Shown piece after piece: positions 10,454-21,868 of a DNA stretch of 64,000 nt (within the stretch, counting starts at the first letter, position 1; every line of letters starts with the position of its first letter). Source of the stretch: Iris pallida. Lineage: Eukaryota; Streptophyta; Magnoliopsida; Asparagales; Iridaceae. The translations under genes were made by a program, and so were the position numbers. Location: the NCBI GenBank assembly GCA_029216955.1, contig JANAVB010012099.1, positions 62,001 through 126,000 of the forward strand. The letters run 5' to 3'. A model generated the notes under the pieces. The model saw only the letters and a program-made list of their open reading frames with translations. It did no database searches and was not told the origin of the DNA.

Positions 10454-10711
10454 TTGAGTCGAATGGCAAAACTAGATTATGTGTTGTTTACCAATACAGA
10501 ATCTGCACTCAGTGTTACTGACCCTATGAGCGCATTGGATGGATTTAAATTTCCTCCGTCCAGAATTCTGGACTTTGAGCTCCAAATAGCTGATGAGAAG
10601 ATCAGCATGAAACATAGCCAAAAACATGGCCTTAATGCCTTTATCCGTTCCCTTCTCATTAGCAGGCCTACAATTTGAAAGTGGAGGAGAGTTTATGTGG
10701 TTATGGCTCAG
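10454..10711 (+). pseudogene. Unidentified coding-like block in the CACTA
   Basis: An open frame of 74 codons (MSRMAKLDYVLFTNTE...DPMSALDGFKFPPSRIL) with coding-like composition, ending in TGA at 10676. A donor-like CAGGTATAT follows near 10710. I do not recognise it. It could be an exon of a fourth captured gene or a chance frame. Confidence 0.3.
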
Positions 10712-11272
10712 GTATATATATGAGTTTTTTTCATTTTATTTTTTGTAGCTCAATAGAGAGTGGGAATACTTTCTTTAAGGGTAAGCTTGTCTTGTTTTGT
10801 TGCACCGCAAATTTTTATAACGATTTTTGCTAGCTACATATAATTCTTAAATGAATGGTTCTACCACTAGCAAACTATTGGGCCTACGACCTTTCTCACC
10901 CTACCATTACATGAATACGTGCATCCATTATCATATATTTTTTTGGCCGAAAATAATCGGTAGGGCCATATACACAGTTGGTTTGCATTAGAAAAATTCT
11001 CACTAGTGTCTAATGGAAGAACATCCAAATTGCTCAAATATATCATCTACTTTGATCCGTCTTTCATGAAAAATAAAATACATGTTGGAAAAAAAGGTTT
11101 AAACTTCATTATGATGGTCAGAATAGCTAATCAATTTTTAAAACTAGAATTGTGTTTAGACTTCTTTGTACTGTAATTATTACTGATGTTTCCCTTAGGA
11201 TTCTTGATCATATGAGTGGTGCACATCTCTGATAGAATGGTAGCCTAGCATGCTTTCACCTTTTTTGCTATT

Positions 11273-11460
11273 TTGTCTGTTAAAATGTGCCAATGTAGAA
11301 TTGTAAGTTCACCATTTTTTCTTCTAAGAAATGTCCCTGGTGTGGATCTAGTCACTTTGTTTGGTCGTATATACCATATGATGATGGGAGCAGATTTAGA
11401 GAGCCGAACCATAGATGAACTAGTTGTCAATGAACTCTCGATGCAGTATGCAACCCCTCA
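11273..11460 (+). pseudogene. Unidentified coding-like block in the CACTA
   Basis: An open frame encoding NVPGVDLVTLFGRIYHMMMG followed by a short acidic stretch. It has coding-like base composition against AT-rich surroundings. No family recognised. The flanking 10712-11272 and 11461-11848 are AT-rich, with nothing identifiable apart from a short acidic-coding patch at about 11588-11625. Confidence 0.3.
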
Positions 11461-11848
11461 TGCATTCACACTTAATTTCCTCTTTTTATTCGCTCCCTGT
11501 ATGTGTTTTTCTTGCTTGGGGAGACATATCCTTGTTGCTCCTATACTGCATTTCTTATAACTAGTTCTTGTCTTGGTATGGTTGCAGGTAAGGATGGTAA
11601 TGACGAGGAGGATAAATCCACTTAGAGACTGATTTATTGTCGAGAATCCTTTACAATCGAGATAAAGTGTGACACCGTTAAGAAAAGATAGATATAGGGA
11701 AGCAATGGTGCAACATCATTGTCCTAAATTGAATGACTATGTAGCAGAAGGTACGAGGACATTATTATTCACATTCAAGTATTTTGATATATAGTTGGTT
11801 CCATCCAATGCGCTCATTTGGTTAAGTCAGGTGTTTCTTTTTATGTAG

Positions 11849-12305
11849 AGACATAACGCCTGGCATTCTTTATTTGGAAAAAAATGGCCGTATGAAACTG
11901 TCAGATTTTGGGCTACGTAAGCCTTTGGACTGCGACTCTCTTAAACGAACAAGGACCAATCAATAATATTGAGATCCTTAGAGAATCAACAAATATTCTT
12001 GGAGGTCTCCCAGGTGGAAATGCTGAAGATAGGTGGAAAAGCCCCATAAGCAACTTCAGTACTGGCAGATAGCAGAAGAAAACTGGTATCCCATACATGA
12101 TCTACATAATCCTAATGATACTTATTATGCACAACCCACTTTTTTTGTTCAATTATTTTATCATGCGCTGCAACTATGGACATATGCTTCAATTCTAAAG
12201 TGACAAGATGTCTTTGTGTACTTTAGGCATATTAACCAATAGGTATACCGGACTATATTACCCAGAAGTATTGCTAAAGAAGGGATACGACAGGGATTGT
12301 AATTG
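11849..12305 (+). pseudogene. Captured NDR-type AGC kinase fragment (two exons)
   Basis: Exon-like block 1 (11849-12085) follows TGTAG and encodes RDITPGILYLEKNGRMKLSD then FGLRKPLDCDSL, the catalytic-loop to DFG region of a protein kinase. After a frameshift near 11962 it reads a degenerate RESTNI..RWKSP..QLQ..Q linker, characteristic of plant NDR (nuclear Dbf2-related) kinases. Block 2 (12227-12305) encodes PEVLLKKGYDRDCNW, the P+1 loop/APE region, and ends before GTTTGT. The catalytic-loop Lys and Asn region is substituted. The exon boundary after this motif agrees with plant NDR genes as I recall them. A decayed host fragment. Confidence 0.7.
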
Positions 12306-13117
12306 GTTTGTAAATTCACTTTCATTTAAACCTCCATACTTGTTAATTTATACGTTCTGGCTGATCCTATTTCACATCAAACTTTGCCCTATAATTTAAA
12401 CCTCCATACTTTCATTTAAGCCTCCATAATTGACATTAAGTGATATACTTTTATTGCTAAGAGACACATGCCTCTTGGCAATTTCTAACTGTTGGTAACT
12501 TGGCTAGGCACTCATTTGAAATTATATTTCTTTCAGTGTGAAGAAGTGTAGATAGCTGTATTCTTCTCTTATTTTGTTTTCCCCTACTTCCTCCAAAATA
12601 TTCAGGCTTTGCTGTGTAGTTTGGCATTGTGAGGGCATTTATGTTTGAGAGGTCTTTTTTCTCTATATTTAATCTTATGAAACATTCTATATGGTTTAAT
12701 TGGTCTCTATGTTTCATTAGTTTTTATTATTGGTATAGAAGCTTGTTTGAAAATAACTAGTATTTTTTTAATGCTTTCACAATTGTTCTTGAATTTGTTA
12801 TATGCAGGTTTTTAGTATTCTTTGTTAAGGTTGTGCAGAACATGTATACAATCAGTAGTTTTTATTAGGTTTTGGTTTTTTTAAATGCTTCACAATATAG
12901 GGTCTGTGAACTTCGTTTTAGTATTTGATACTCTATGATACTCTATTTTTTTAATGCTTTCACTAATGATTTATCCCTTATTTTTGTGTAGGTTGGATGA
13001 AGGAAGATGATGCTTTCTGAGGAGTTTTGGTTGTGGATAGGCTCGAAGGGAGCTAAATGTTAGATAGTCAACATTTTAGGATATATGTAGCTGATACACT
13101 GTTAATGTTTAATATTT
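12306..13117 (+). other. AT-rich noncoding CACTA interior
   Basis: No gene recognised. It contains repeated short phrases (TTTAAACCTCCATACTT twice, near 12329 and 12397) and T-rich tracts. It probably combines intron remnant and 3' untranslated sequence of captured genes. Confidence 0.35.
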
Positions 13118-13265
13118 AGACATATGTTTGGTACTACTTCATTGTTCTGTTGGAGAAATTAAGGATTTTGAATGTTTGGTACTACTTTGTTGTTCTACAT
13201 GGAGAAATGAAGGATTTTGAATGTTTGGTACTACTTCGTTGTTCTACATATGTTTGGTACTACTT
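13118..13265 (+). repeat. Short tandem repeat, GTTTGGTACTACTT units
   Basis: Four copies of a TGTTTGGTACTACTT-containing unit (at about 13124, 13173, 13225 and 13252). The first three units also share the phrase GAGAAAT.AAGGATTTTGAA and have a spacing near 50 bp. Lies just inside the 3' subterminal region. Confidence 0.6.
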
Positions 13266-13339
13266 GATTCTGTGATTGATTCGCATTTAAACATTTGAAT
13301 ACCTGCATTTTGTGTAACTGTGGGCTGCATTCTGCAAAT

Positions 13340-13863
13340 TTTCGAATACAGAATTTTCACTCTACAATAGCATTCTGACATGCTATTGTTGCAAATATAA
13401 TAGCAGTAAAGAAATGCAGATATATAGCATATATATAAAGAAATGCTATTATTACTGAACAGCGTTCAGGAACGCCATAACATATTTATAGCGTTTTCAA
13501 ATGTTATTAATAAGCTATAGCGTTCTAAAACGCTATAAACCATATACAGCGTTTTCCAGTGCTATAAAATGTCTATAGCGTTCATGAACGCTACAACTGA
13601 TGAATAGCGTTCATGTATGCTATTAAAGCTCTATAGCGTTCCAAAATGCTATAATCCATTTACAGCGTTTCGAAACGCTATACATGCTCTATAGCGGCCC
13701 TAAACGCTATAAACCATCAACAGCGTTTTGGAACGCTATACTTTTATAGCGTTCTTATACATGGGGTTATTATAGCGGGGGCATTTATAGCGGACGCAAT
13801 ATGCTATAATAGACATTCTACAGCGTTCGGAGCACGCTATTATATCCCATATCTGTTGTAGTG
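13340..13863. repeat. CACTA 3' subterminal repeats and terminal inverted repeat
   Basis: More than a dozen ATAGCGTTC / GAACGCTAT words in both orientations, many as short hairpins (for example GCGTTCTAAAACGCTATA near 13521). It ends with the inverted terminal repeat finishing TGTTGTAGTG at 13863. Same motif family as the left arm, which confirms the two ends belong to one element. Confidence 0.8.
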
Positions 13864-15289
13864 AAGTTAGCCCAGTCAGCAGATTCGAAGCTTCAGCGAC
13901 TTAGAGAAGAATGTGTAGCAGGACGAAGACTAGAGTTATGTGTCCATGATGATGGTACACTTCGACATGGGAGGCATCTTTGTGTACCTAGTGGTGATAT
14001 TAGACAGGAGGTCATGGCAGAAGCTCACAGTTCTCAGTATTCGATTCATCCGGGCGGTACGGAGATGTATCATGATATCCGGCAGCATTTTTGGTGGAAT
14101 GATATAAAGAGAGAGATAGCCCGGTTTGTCTCTTGATGTTTAGTTTGCCAACAAGTTAAAGCTGAACATCAGAGACCGTTTGGACTTCTTCAACCTTTAC
14201 CGATCCCAGAATGGAAATGGGAGCACATTTCCACAGATTTTGTGACTGGATTACCTAGATCCCCAGCTGGAAGAGATGCTATCTGGGTTATGGTCGACAG
14301 ACTCACCAAGGTAGCTCATTTTCTTCCTTTCAGGGTTGGTCAGTCGACGGATCAGCTTGCAGAGATGTACCTCAGGCAGATAGTCAGGTTGCATGGAGTA
14401 CCAATAAGTATTGTATCCGACAGAGATTCAAGATTCACATCGTACTTTTGGCGGAGTCTTCAAAAAAGTTTGGAGACTCGTCTCAAGTTCAGTTCAGCTT
14501 ATCATCCGCAGACAGATGGTCAGTCAGAACGCACGATCCAGACTCTTGAAGATATGTTACGGTCATGTACAATCGACTTCGGTGGTTCGTGGGAAGATCA
14601 CCTACATCTCATGGAATTCTTCTATAACAACAGTTTCTAGGCCAGTATCCAGATGGCACCCTTTGAGGCCTTATACGGCAGAAAGTGCAGATCTTCGTTA
14701 GCATGGGATGATATAGGCGAGAGGCAGATGCTTGAACCAGAGATGATCACACGGACTATTGAGGTGGTCAGGCAAGTCAGAGATCATCTTTGAGTTGCAT
14801 AAGATCGCCAGCGTCATTGGGCCGATTCTCATCGATGTCCTCTTGAATTTTCTGTCGACGACCATGTATTCCTTAGGATCTCGCCTACCCGTGGCATCAT
14901 TTATTTTGGCATATGAGGAAATCTTAGTCCTGGATATATAGGGCCATTCGACATTCTAGAGCAAATCGGTGATGTGTCCTATCGTCTCGCTCTTCAGCCG
15001 TCGTTACGTGAGGTGCATGATGTCTTCTATGTATCCCAATTGCGATGGTATATCCCAGATCCAGTCATATCCTTGATCATTCAGAATTGGTTGTTGGTAC
15101 CAACCTTTCGTATGAGGAGAGACCCGTATCCATATTGGACCGAAGAAAGAAGATACTCAAGAACAAGACTATCAAGTTAGTCCGTGTTGCTTGGGGTCAT
15201 CACTCTTTGGGTGAGTCAACATGGGAGCGTGAGGATGATATCCGATCGCGATATCCCGACTTGCTTAACTCGTAAGGTATAATGTCTTC
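13864..15289 (+). pseudogene. Element A integrase and chromodomain, broken
   Basis: Resumes the polyprotein cut at 5312. The HHCC zinc region (HSSQYSIHPGG... CLVCQ, about 14028-14155) has a TGA at 14134 before its last Cys pair. The DDE core is visible: TDFVTGLP (14238), VSDRDSRF (14413) and [12 protein letters not shown] (14525). More stops occur at 14638, 14791, 14803 and 14938. The C-terminus reads SILDRRKKILKNKT, VRVAWGHHSLGESTWERE, RSRYPDLL (15137-15273), a chromodomain-like module of chromoviruses. It lies one frame off, after a 1-base loss near 15060. Encodes no functional integrase. Confidence 0.85.
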
Positions 15290-15294
15290 TTATG

Positions 15295-18262
15295 TGTCAC
15301 TCCCCGTTCCCAGAATGCGTATTTTAATACGTATATTGCTTGAATGTATTTATTTAAGTATTTATCATGTAGTATCCTGTATTTAAATTCCTCTAGTTTT
15401 ATGCTAATTAATTATCTGCTCTTTAACTTTTATGTTAATTAATTTCCTGTAATTTTATTTCCTGTAATTTTATTACCTATATTTTATTTCCTGCTTTTAA
15501 TCTTTTGTTTACCTTCGGGTTGGCCTTGGCCGAACCCCCACAGACCCAGCCCATTAACTCCCACCTACCACCCCCTTTGCTATTTAAAGCTCCCCTCTCC
15601 ATTCTCTCTCCTCATAACTTCATTCTCACCATTACTCCTTCTTCTTCCTCCCATTACTCTCCACCACCTACCAGCAGCAGGAGAAGGCAAGTGCAATCTT
15701 GCTTCTCCTTCATCCATTTTTATGGATCATTACTCTTCCTCTCAAGATTCTGAGAGAGTTTACTACTTGGCATTTTCGTTTTCTATGGCTGGTTTTTCCT
15801 AGATCTAAGTTGCTATATTTTCGTTTATTCATGGTTTTGACCTCCCAACTTAGCGTATTTTTTGGCTGGGAACCTCATTTTCTGGCTTGGGACGAAGGCT
15901 TAGTCACGGACACGTTCTTACGTGGCTGCGTGTATTTTTAGTCACGCACACGTCTCTACGTGTCTGCGTGTATTTTCAGTCACGCTAACGTTCTCATGAA
16001 CGTGCGTGTATTTTTAGTCACGCACACATCCATGAGCGTGCGTGTATTCTTAGTCACGCACACATCCATGAGCGTGCGTATATTTTTAGTCACGCACACA
16101 TCCATGAGCGTGCGTGTATTTTTAGTCACGCACACATCCATGAACGTGCGTGTATTCTTAGTCACGCACACATCCATGAGCGTGCGTGCATTTTTAGTCA
16201 CGCACATATCCATGAGCGTGCGTGTATTTCTAGTCACGCACACATGTATTTTTAGTCACGCACACATCCATGAGCGTGCGTGTATTTTTAGTCACGCACA
16301 CACCCATGAGCGTGCGTGTATTTTTTAGTCACGCACACATCCATGAGTGCGTGGATTCTTAGTCACGCACACGTCCACGAGTGCGTGCGTGGATTTCTTA
16401 TCATTTCCCACACTCACACTGTGCATGCCAACATGAACCATTTTTCACGCTCACTCTGACTAGACTTGTTGGCGTGACTTTTGGCCTTAGCTTAGACTTG
16501 CTGGCGTGACTTTTTAACCAGGGTGTTTTTATTTGTCCTATAATTATTCATTTAATGATGGCATGATAATTCTTATATTATATCCTTACGCCTTTTGGCG
16601 TGAACTTGATAAAATCATGACATGTTAATATTGTAAATATGGATTGTTGTGTAGAATGTGTCATGTGTCTTGATTGATCCATGGATACCCAGATTGACTG
16701 GAACTTAACTCTGAGGAGTTACAGACTCGACCCCGTGTAATACTAATCGACTTTCATGCCTTGATACCATTAATAATAATGGTTATCTTTACTAAAATTG
16801 ATCATGCGTTTCTAGTTGGAACTAAGAGACTGGCTAGTCGTCTTATTGAATGAAATGAATGAGACACGTTCATGTAATGAACTATTGTACTCGATTAGCC
16901 AATCCCGAATATTGGCATACAGGCACATGCAGGTTTAAAATTATTTATTTATCTATTTTACAAAAACAGCATGTGTACTTTATGGTCAAGGCATGATTAC
17001 TCCGTGGTTAGACTTGATTGTTGCATCACGCTATATAAAACCTACAACCTAGCCGCACGGGTATCGTTGTAGAGTTGCGCATATCGTACCCCGTACGAAA
17101 GTACTCATTTGAACGACCATGACCCACGGCATGGAACTTCACTCAACGTAGAGACTATTAAGTTAAATAAAATAATGATGGCATGGAGAGAATGGATTCC
17201 TGAGTTCTTATATGGCAGCCCCCTTGGGACTATTAAGTGCCCGACGGGCCGGCTGGTTCCCACAGATACTGTAAATCTGTCACACGGACAGGGAACGGTA
17301 TCTGCTTATATTATTGTACATGCTATAATGGCGGGCGTCCCCCTGGGACTCGTCTAACTACATGATTGGCGCAATTGATTGATTGGATAGACTAGCCTTG
17401 CTTGCACATAGTAAGAACTGAGGAATCCCTAATTGCATAATTCCAGGATAACTTGGGACTCACAATAGCAAGCCGTAGTAGTAGATTGGCCGTTCAAGAT
17501 GATTTGTTTGTGTACTGTACCTACTCTGTTGCCTAACTGAGATAATCAGAATGTCAAGACATGACGGGCTAACTTCTGTCCTTGTTTGGTTGGAAGGTTG
17601 GTTCGAAGTGTCGTGATGTTATGTGAATCCTAGTGGGAAGCAGAGATCTATTATTATATTCTCTTACTTACCGGTTTAGTCCTTCATATCGTCCTTCCTT
17701 GTGGTACTTGCTATTAGAGGTCTAACCTCTCTGGTTTTGCATGGCCAGATTTAGAGCCGGTCCCCGAGGATCCAGCTTACTTCTACCTCCAAGATGGTCA
17801 ATACTAGAGGGATGATCGCAGGAGGACTCGAGTGGGTTTCCTTACTTCACCGCTCGTTTTGTTATTTACTTTATACTTAGCCGTTTGGCACCGACATGTT
17901 AGTCGGATTGTCTTGTACTTACTTTTGCATAATTGTAACTAAGTCAGACTGCAGCTGATAACAATTGTGTACATGTTACTATACCATCTGGCTATGTTTT
18001 GTAAAGCCAGATCTCCAGAACATTTTGACTGAGCGTTTGGGATGCCTTACTGCTTTATCTTACATGTTCTCTATTTTTGCTTCTTGCTTTGAATGATTGA
18101 GATAATAGATGTGAAATGACCATAGTAAGACTTTCATGTAGTATGCACCCCCTCGTCTGGTTAGACAACATTGATCGTATTATACGGTATTCATCTACCC
18201 GTAATACGTAGCTGGCTGAGTCATTCCCCCGCTCTCCAGTATTCTGGTTCTGGGGCGTGACA
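15295..18262 (+). repeat. 5' LTR of element C
   Basis: 2,968 bp. TATTTAAAG TATA box at 15581-15588, pyrimidine-rich leader after it, a 36-bp minisatellite at 15897-16390, then a long noncoding U5-side stretch ending TGGGGCGTGACA. ORFs inside (for example 17109-17357) occur in the other LTR too and are not considered genes. Longer than the 3' LTR by about 59 bp, mainly through extra minisatellite sequence. Confidence 0.9.
15897..16390. repeat. 36-bp minisatellite in element C 5' LTR
   Basis: About twelve units of a 36-bp repeat built on TTAGTCACGCACACATCCAT then GAGCGTGCGTGTA. Each unit holds the inverted words CACGCACAC and GTGCGTG, so single strands can fold. Because 36 is a multiple of three, one frame on each strand stays open and encodes a 12-residue repeat; this is a consequence of the repeat, not evidence of a gene. 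Confidence 0.85.
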
Positions 18263-18480
18263 AGGTTTTAGTGGTGGCCCATGCAGGTCGAATTTCAGAC
18301 TTGTGGGGTATTTTAATTTATAGGATGTCTCAATCACACATGTTCCCCCTTGATCTCATAATTCGTTACTCTCGACTCCAACTTGACATTCCGGTATCCT
18401 TTGACTTCATTGATCTCTCCTGTCCGATCGTTTGATTGTTCTTTTGTCCCTTTTCTTAAGGGCACTTCGTCCGCATCGGT
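18263..18480 (+). other. Element C leader, primer-binding site unclear
   Basis: The sequence after the LTR (AGGTTTTAGTGGTGGCCCAT) does not give the usual methionine-tRNA primer site TGGTATCAGAGC in clean form. It may be decayed, or a different primer may be used. The gag start is somewhere near 18383-18480; no convincing ATG context decides it. Confidence 0.45.
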
Positions 18481-19999
18481 CAGAGCTGGACAACAACAAC
18501 AACAACAGCAGGAGCAACATGGGCAACCTGACCCTGTTGGTCTGCAACAAGGGCCAGTCTCACCTCAGGAGGCTACCCAGGAAGAAGTGATAGTGGAACC
18601 AGCAGCTGGATCGCAGTATCCGGATATTCTACCACCACCGACAGTCCCACCTACCCACGTGGACACACCAGCCCTTCTGAAGATCATGAGAGGAATGATG
18701 GCTACTCAGCAACATCAGATATTGTCCCAGCAGTGCATGCACACTCAGCTACAAGAGCAGAATGTGTTGCTCAACGAAGGATTGCAGACGGCTTTGGAAA
18801 GAGGAGCGAGGTCAGATTCAGGAGCATCAGCCAGGTTTTGTAAGTATAACCCCCGCCGTTTCGAGGGCACGGAGGATGCCATATCAGCAGATGCATGGCT
18901 TAAAGACATGGAGGCTATTCTGACTGCAGCTAAGGTACCGGCAGAAGAACGTGTGGATCTAGTGAAGTTATTACTTCAGGATCTCGCACGTGATTGGTAG
19001 GAATCAGAGGAAGTGGGCATCAGACGTCCTGTGGCTTGGGACGATTTCACAGCAAGATTCAAGACCAAGTACTATGGAGTTGTGGCACAGTTTGAGCTAC
19101 AACAGAAGTTTATCAGCCTCAGGCAGGCTGGCAAGACTGTAGATGCTTATGCAGCGGAGTTCTGCAGATTGAGTAGGTTCGCCCCAGAGATGGTAGCAAC
19201 AGAGAGCCAGAGGGCCATGAGGTTTCAGCAAGGGTTTCATCTTGAACTCTTACAATTGATCGAGGGGCATAATTACCAGACTTTTGATGAGATATTGACG
19301 GCGACTCGAAGGCATGAACTCACTATTCAGAGGCTTGCAGCAAGGACTGGGGGTCAGAAGAGATCCCACAGTCAGATTGAAGGAGGAGGGGGAGCAGCGC
19401 CCCGAACAACAGCACCATCCACTGGCGTTCGTATCCACGATGTGGCAATACGAGGACCAGTACCACCCAGACAGCAGCAACAGCAACAGAGGAAGAACCA
19501 GCAACCCCCGGTGGGCTACACTTATTATGGGAAGATGGGGCACACTAGAGATGTGTGTCGGACATTGAATGGACTGTGTCTGATACGTAGAAATCCAGAC
19601 CATCGGGTTACCACGTGTCCCATGAATTCGAGGTCAGGAGGACCAGGGCAGCAGTTTCCTGCTCTGCCAGCACCAGGGGCAGGCCAGTATCGAGGACCAG
19701 CAGTGGCAGTAAGACCGTTGGCACAGCGTCCGCAGGCTCAGATGTTTCGACAGCAGGGACCGCCGATGCAGCAACACCAGCATAGACCACCCCAGCATCA
19801 TCAAGGCAGGGGCCAGCAGCAGCACCAGGCTAGGCCACAGCATGGAAACCAGCAAGGAGGTCGAGGGCAGGCATTCACTCTGTCCTTGGAGGAGGCATTG
19901 GCATCGGGAGATGTTGTGGCAGGTAACATTCTCGTCGCCTCATATCCCGCAGTAGCATTGTTTGATTCGGGAGCATCCCATTCATTTATATCTGCATAA
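18481..19999 (+). pseudogene. Element C gag and protease active-site region
   Basis: Gln-rich N-terminus, then a Retrotrans_gag domain (YNPRRFEGTEDAISADAWL at 18846, to about RHELTIQRL at 19312-19335) with one TAG at 18998-19000. The following linker is Gln/Pro-rich. The zinc-knuckle region is degraded: the first motif reads YTYYGKMGHTRDVC with Tyr where Cys is expected, and the second is CLIRRNPDHRVTTC. The protease loop ALFDSGASHSFIS (19957-19993) is intact. The frame stops with TAA at 19997-19999, the position also stopped in element A. Confidence 0.85.
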
Positions 20000-21868
20000 T
20001 TTGCGACACGACTAGGAATGGAGTTCGAGGCATTACCAGGGAGGTTGAATATACTCACTGGTAATGGGCTCGTAGGGGTTAGTAGAGTTATTCTAGCATG
20101 TAGTGTTATAGTTTGCGGGCATTCCTTACCCGCCCGGTTGATAGAATTTCCTGTCGGAAATTTCGACGTTATCTTAGGCATGGACTGGCTGAAAGACAGT
20201 CATGCGACAATCGATTGTCGTAGAGGGAGTGTATCTTTTGATATTCCAGGCATGGAGAGATTCACCTTAGTCAGATCAGAGGCAACTCAGCGAGAGCAGG
20301 GAATAGTAGCGACAATGGAAGAAGTTCAGATCCCGAAGGTAGTTGAAGAATTTCTAGACGTATTTCCTGAAGAACTTCCAGGTCTACCACCAGTTAGAGA
20401 TATTGAGTTCAGTATAGAATTGGCACCAGAAACTAAACCAATATCAGACCGAGTTTACAGAATAGCGGATTCAGAGCAGGCCAAGGTATATCAGCATATA
20501 GAGGAATTGAAGGAGAAGAAGTTCATCCAAGCTAGCGTATCACCGTGGGCAGCACCAGTGGTACTTGTGGGGAAGAAGGATGGGTCATCCAGATTATGCA
20601 TTGACTACAGGAAGCTTAACGCGGTAACAGTGAAGAATAAGTACCCACTACCCAGGATCGACGACTTATTTGATCGGTTGAGCAAAGCTAGAGTTTTCTC
20701 CAAGATAGATCTTCGTTCAGGGTACCATCAGGTGAGGGTTCGGAAGGAAGATATTCCCAAGATAGCGTTCAGGTCGAAGTATGGGCATTATGAATTCTTA
20801 GTAATGCCGTTTGGTTTGACCAATGCTCCAGCAATATTCATGGATTTGATGAATCGTATCTTTATGCCATACTTAGATCAGTTTGTCGTTGTGTTTCTTG
20901 ACGACATTCTCGTATACTCTGCTAGTGAAGAGGAGCATGAAGACCACCTTAGGAAAGTGTTACAGGTTCTGAGAGAGAACCAGTTGTATGCCAAGCTCAG
21001 CAAGTGTGAGTTTTGGTCGGATCACATTTCATTTTTGGGTCATATCATATCAGGAGCTGGAGTAGCAGTAGATCCCAAGAAGGTGGAAGCAGTAGAGAGT
21101 TGGCCAGTACCCAAGACCGTAGCAGATGTACAGAGTTTCTTGGGATTGGTAGGATATTACAGAAGGTTTGTGTCAGACTTTGTAAGGATTTCAGCACCCA
21201 TGACCCGCTTAACCCAGAAGGATGTACCATTTGTTTGGTCCGCAGAATATCAGGCATCATTTGAGACTTTGAAGCAGAAGTTGATATCAGCACCTATTCT
21301 TACATTACCAGTTGGACCCGGAGGTTTTACAGTATATTGTGATGCGTCAGGTAAAGGACTTGGATGTGTCCTTATGCAGCATGGGAAGATGATAGCATAT
21401 GTATCTAGGCAGCTTCGGGACCACGAAAAGAATTATCCAACTCATGATTTGGAGTTAGCAGCAGTAGTGTTTGCTCTGAAGCTATAGAGGCATTACTTAT
21501 ATGGTGACCGGGTGGAGATGTACACAGATCATAAAAGTCTGAAGTACATCTTTACTCAGAAGGAGCTGAACATGAGGCAGAGAAGATGGTTGGAGTTGAT
21601 CAAGGATTATGACGTGGAGCTTCAGTATCATCCAGGCAAGGCTAATGTAGTAGCAGACGCTCTTAGCAGGAGAGGCGGCGCATTTATGTTGACAACGCAG
21701 AGGCATATCTTAGAAGACCTTCAGGAGATGGGCATCGAAGTTATACTTCCTAGTGATATAGGAGTTCTAACAAGTCTGCAAGTTCAATCCGACTTGGTAG
21801 GCAGGATCAAGGCAGCTCAGGCACAAGACCCAAGGATTCAGAAGCTTAGGGCAGAATGTGAGTCATGA
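20000..21868 (+). pseudogene. Element C protease-RT-RNase H
   Basis: After the TAA the polyprotein runs open to 21485. Protease tail ([12 protein letters not shown]), RT with [28 protein letters not shown], the intact active site [11 protein letters not shown] (20888-20920) and [15 protein letters not shown], then RNase H ([14 protein letters not shown] at 21336). TAG at 21485-21487 interrupts RNase H, which continues [11 protein letters not shown] (21521) to [11 protein letters not shown] at 21866 ends the block. Normally one polyprotein processed by its own protease in cytoplasmic particles. Confidence 0.88.

Larger units (their letters stand above)
5313..13863 (+). mobile_element. CACTA (En/Spm) transposon with captured gene fragments
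   Basis: Starts CACTACAACAAATAGGGC at 5313 and ends TATCTGTTGTAGTG at 13863. The two ends match over 24 of 28 inverted positions. It is flanked by the 3-bp duplication AAG (5310-5312 and 13864-13866), and gypsy A coding resumes exactly at the junction. Subterminal arrays of TATAGCGTTC-like motifs occur at both ends, as in CACTA elements. No TnpA/TnpD-like transposase reading frame is visible over 8.55 kb, so it is probably non-autonomous. The interior carries exon-like pieces of at least three plant genes, all in + orientation. A length of 868 bp is due to an inserted MITE. Confidence 0.9.

Noticed and set aside
13118..13265. Possible miniature transposon based on repeated TTTGGTACTACTT
   Set aside because: Units are direct, without inverted ends or target duplication.
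15960..16328. Open frames encoding a 12-residue SVRVFLVTHTSM-type repeat, in both LTRs of C and on both strands
   Set aside because: Arises because a 36-bp minisatellite in an LTR keeps frames open; no start context, no domain, and copy number differs between LTRs.
15897..16390. Regular spaced repeats that could suggest a CRISPR array
   Set aside because: No unique spacers; units are contiguous and eukaryotic LTR-embedded.
17109..17357. 82-codon frame present in both LTRs of C (also 25207-25455)
   Set aside because: Duplicated only because LTRs are duplicated; no recognisable domain and far from any translation context.
18263..18300. A standard methionine-tRNA primer site after the 5' LTR of C
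   Set aside because: The sequence does not match TGGTATCAGAGC closely enough to call.
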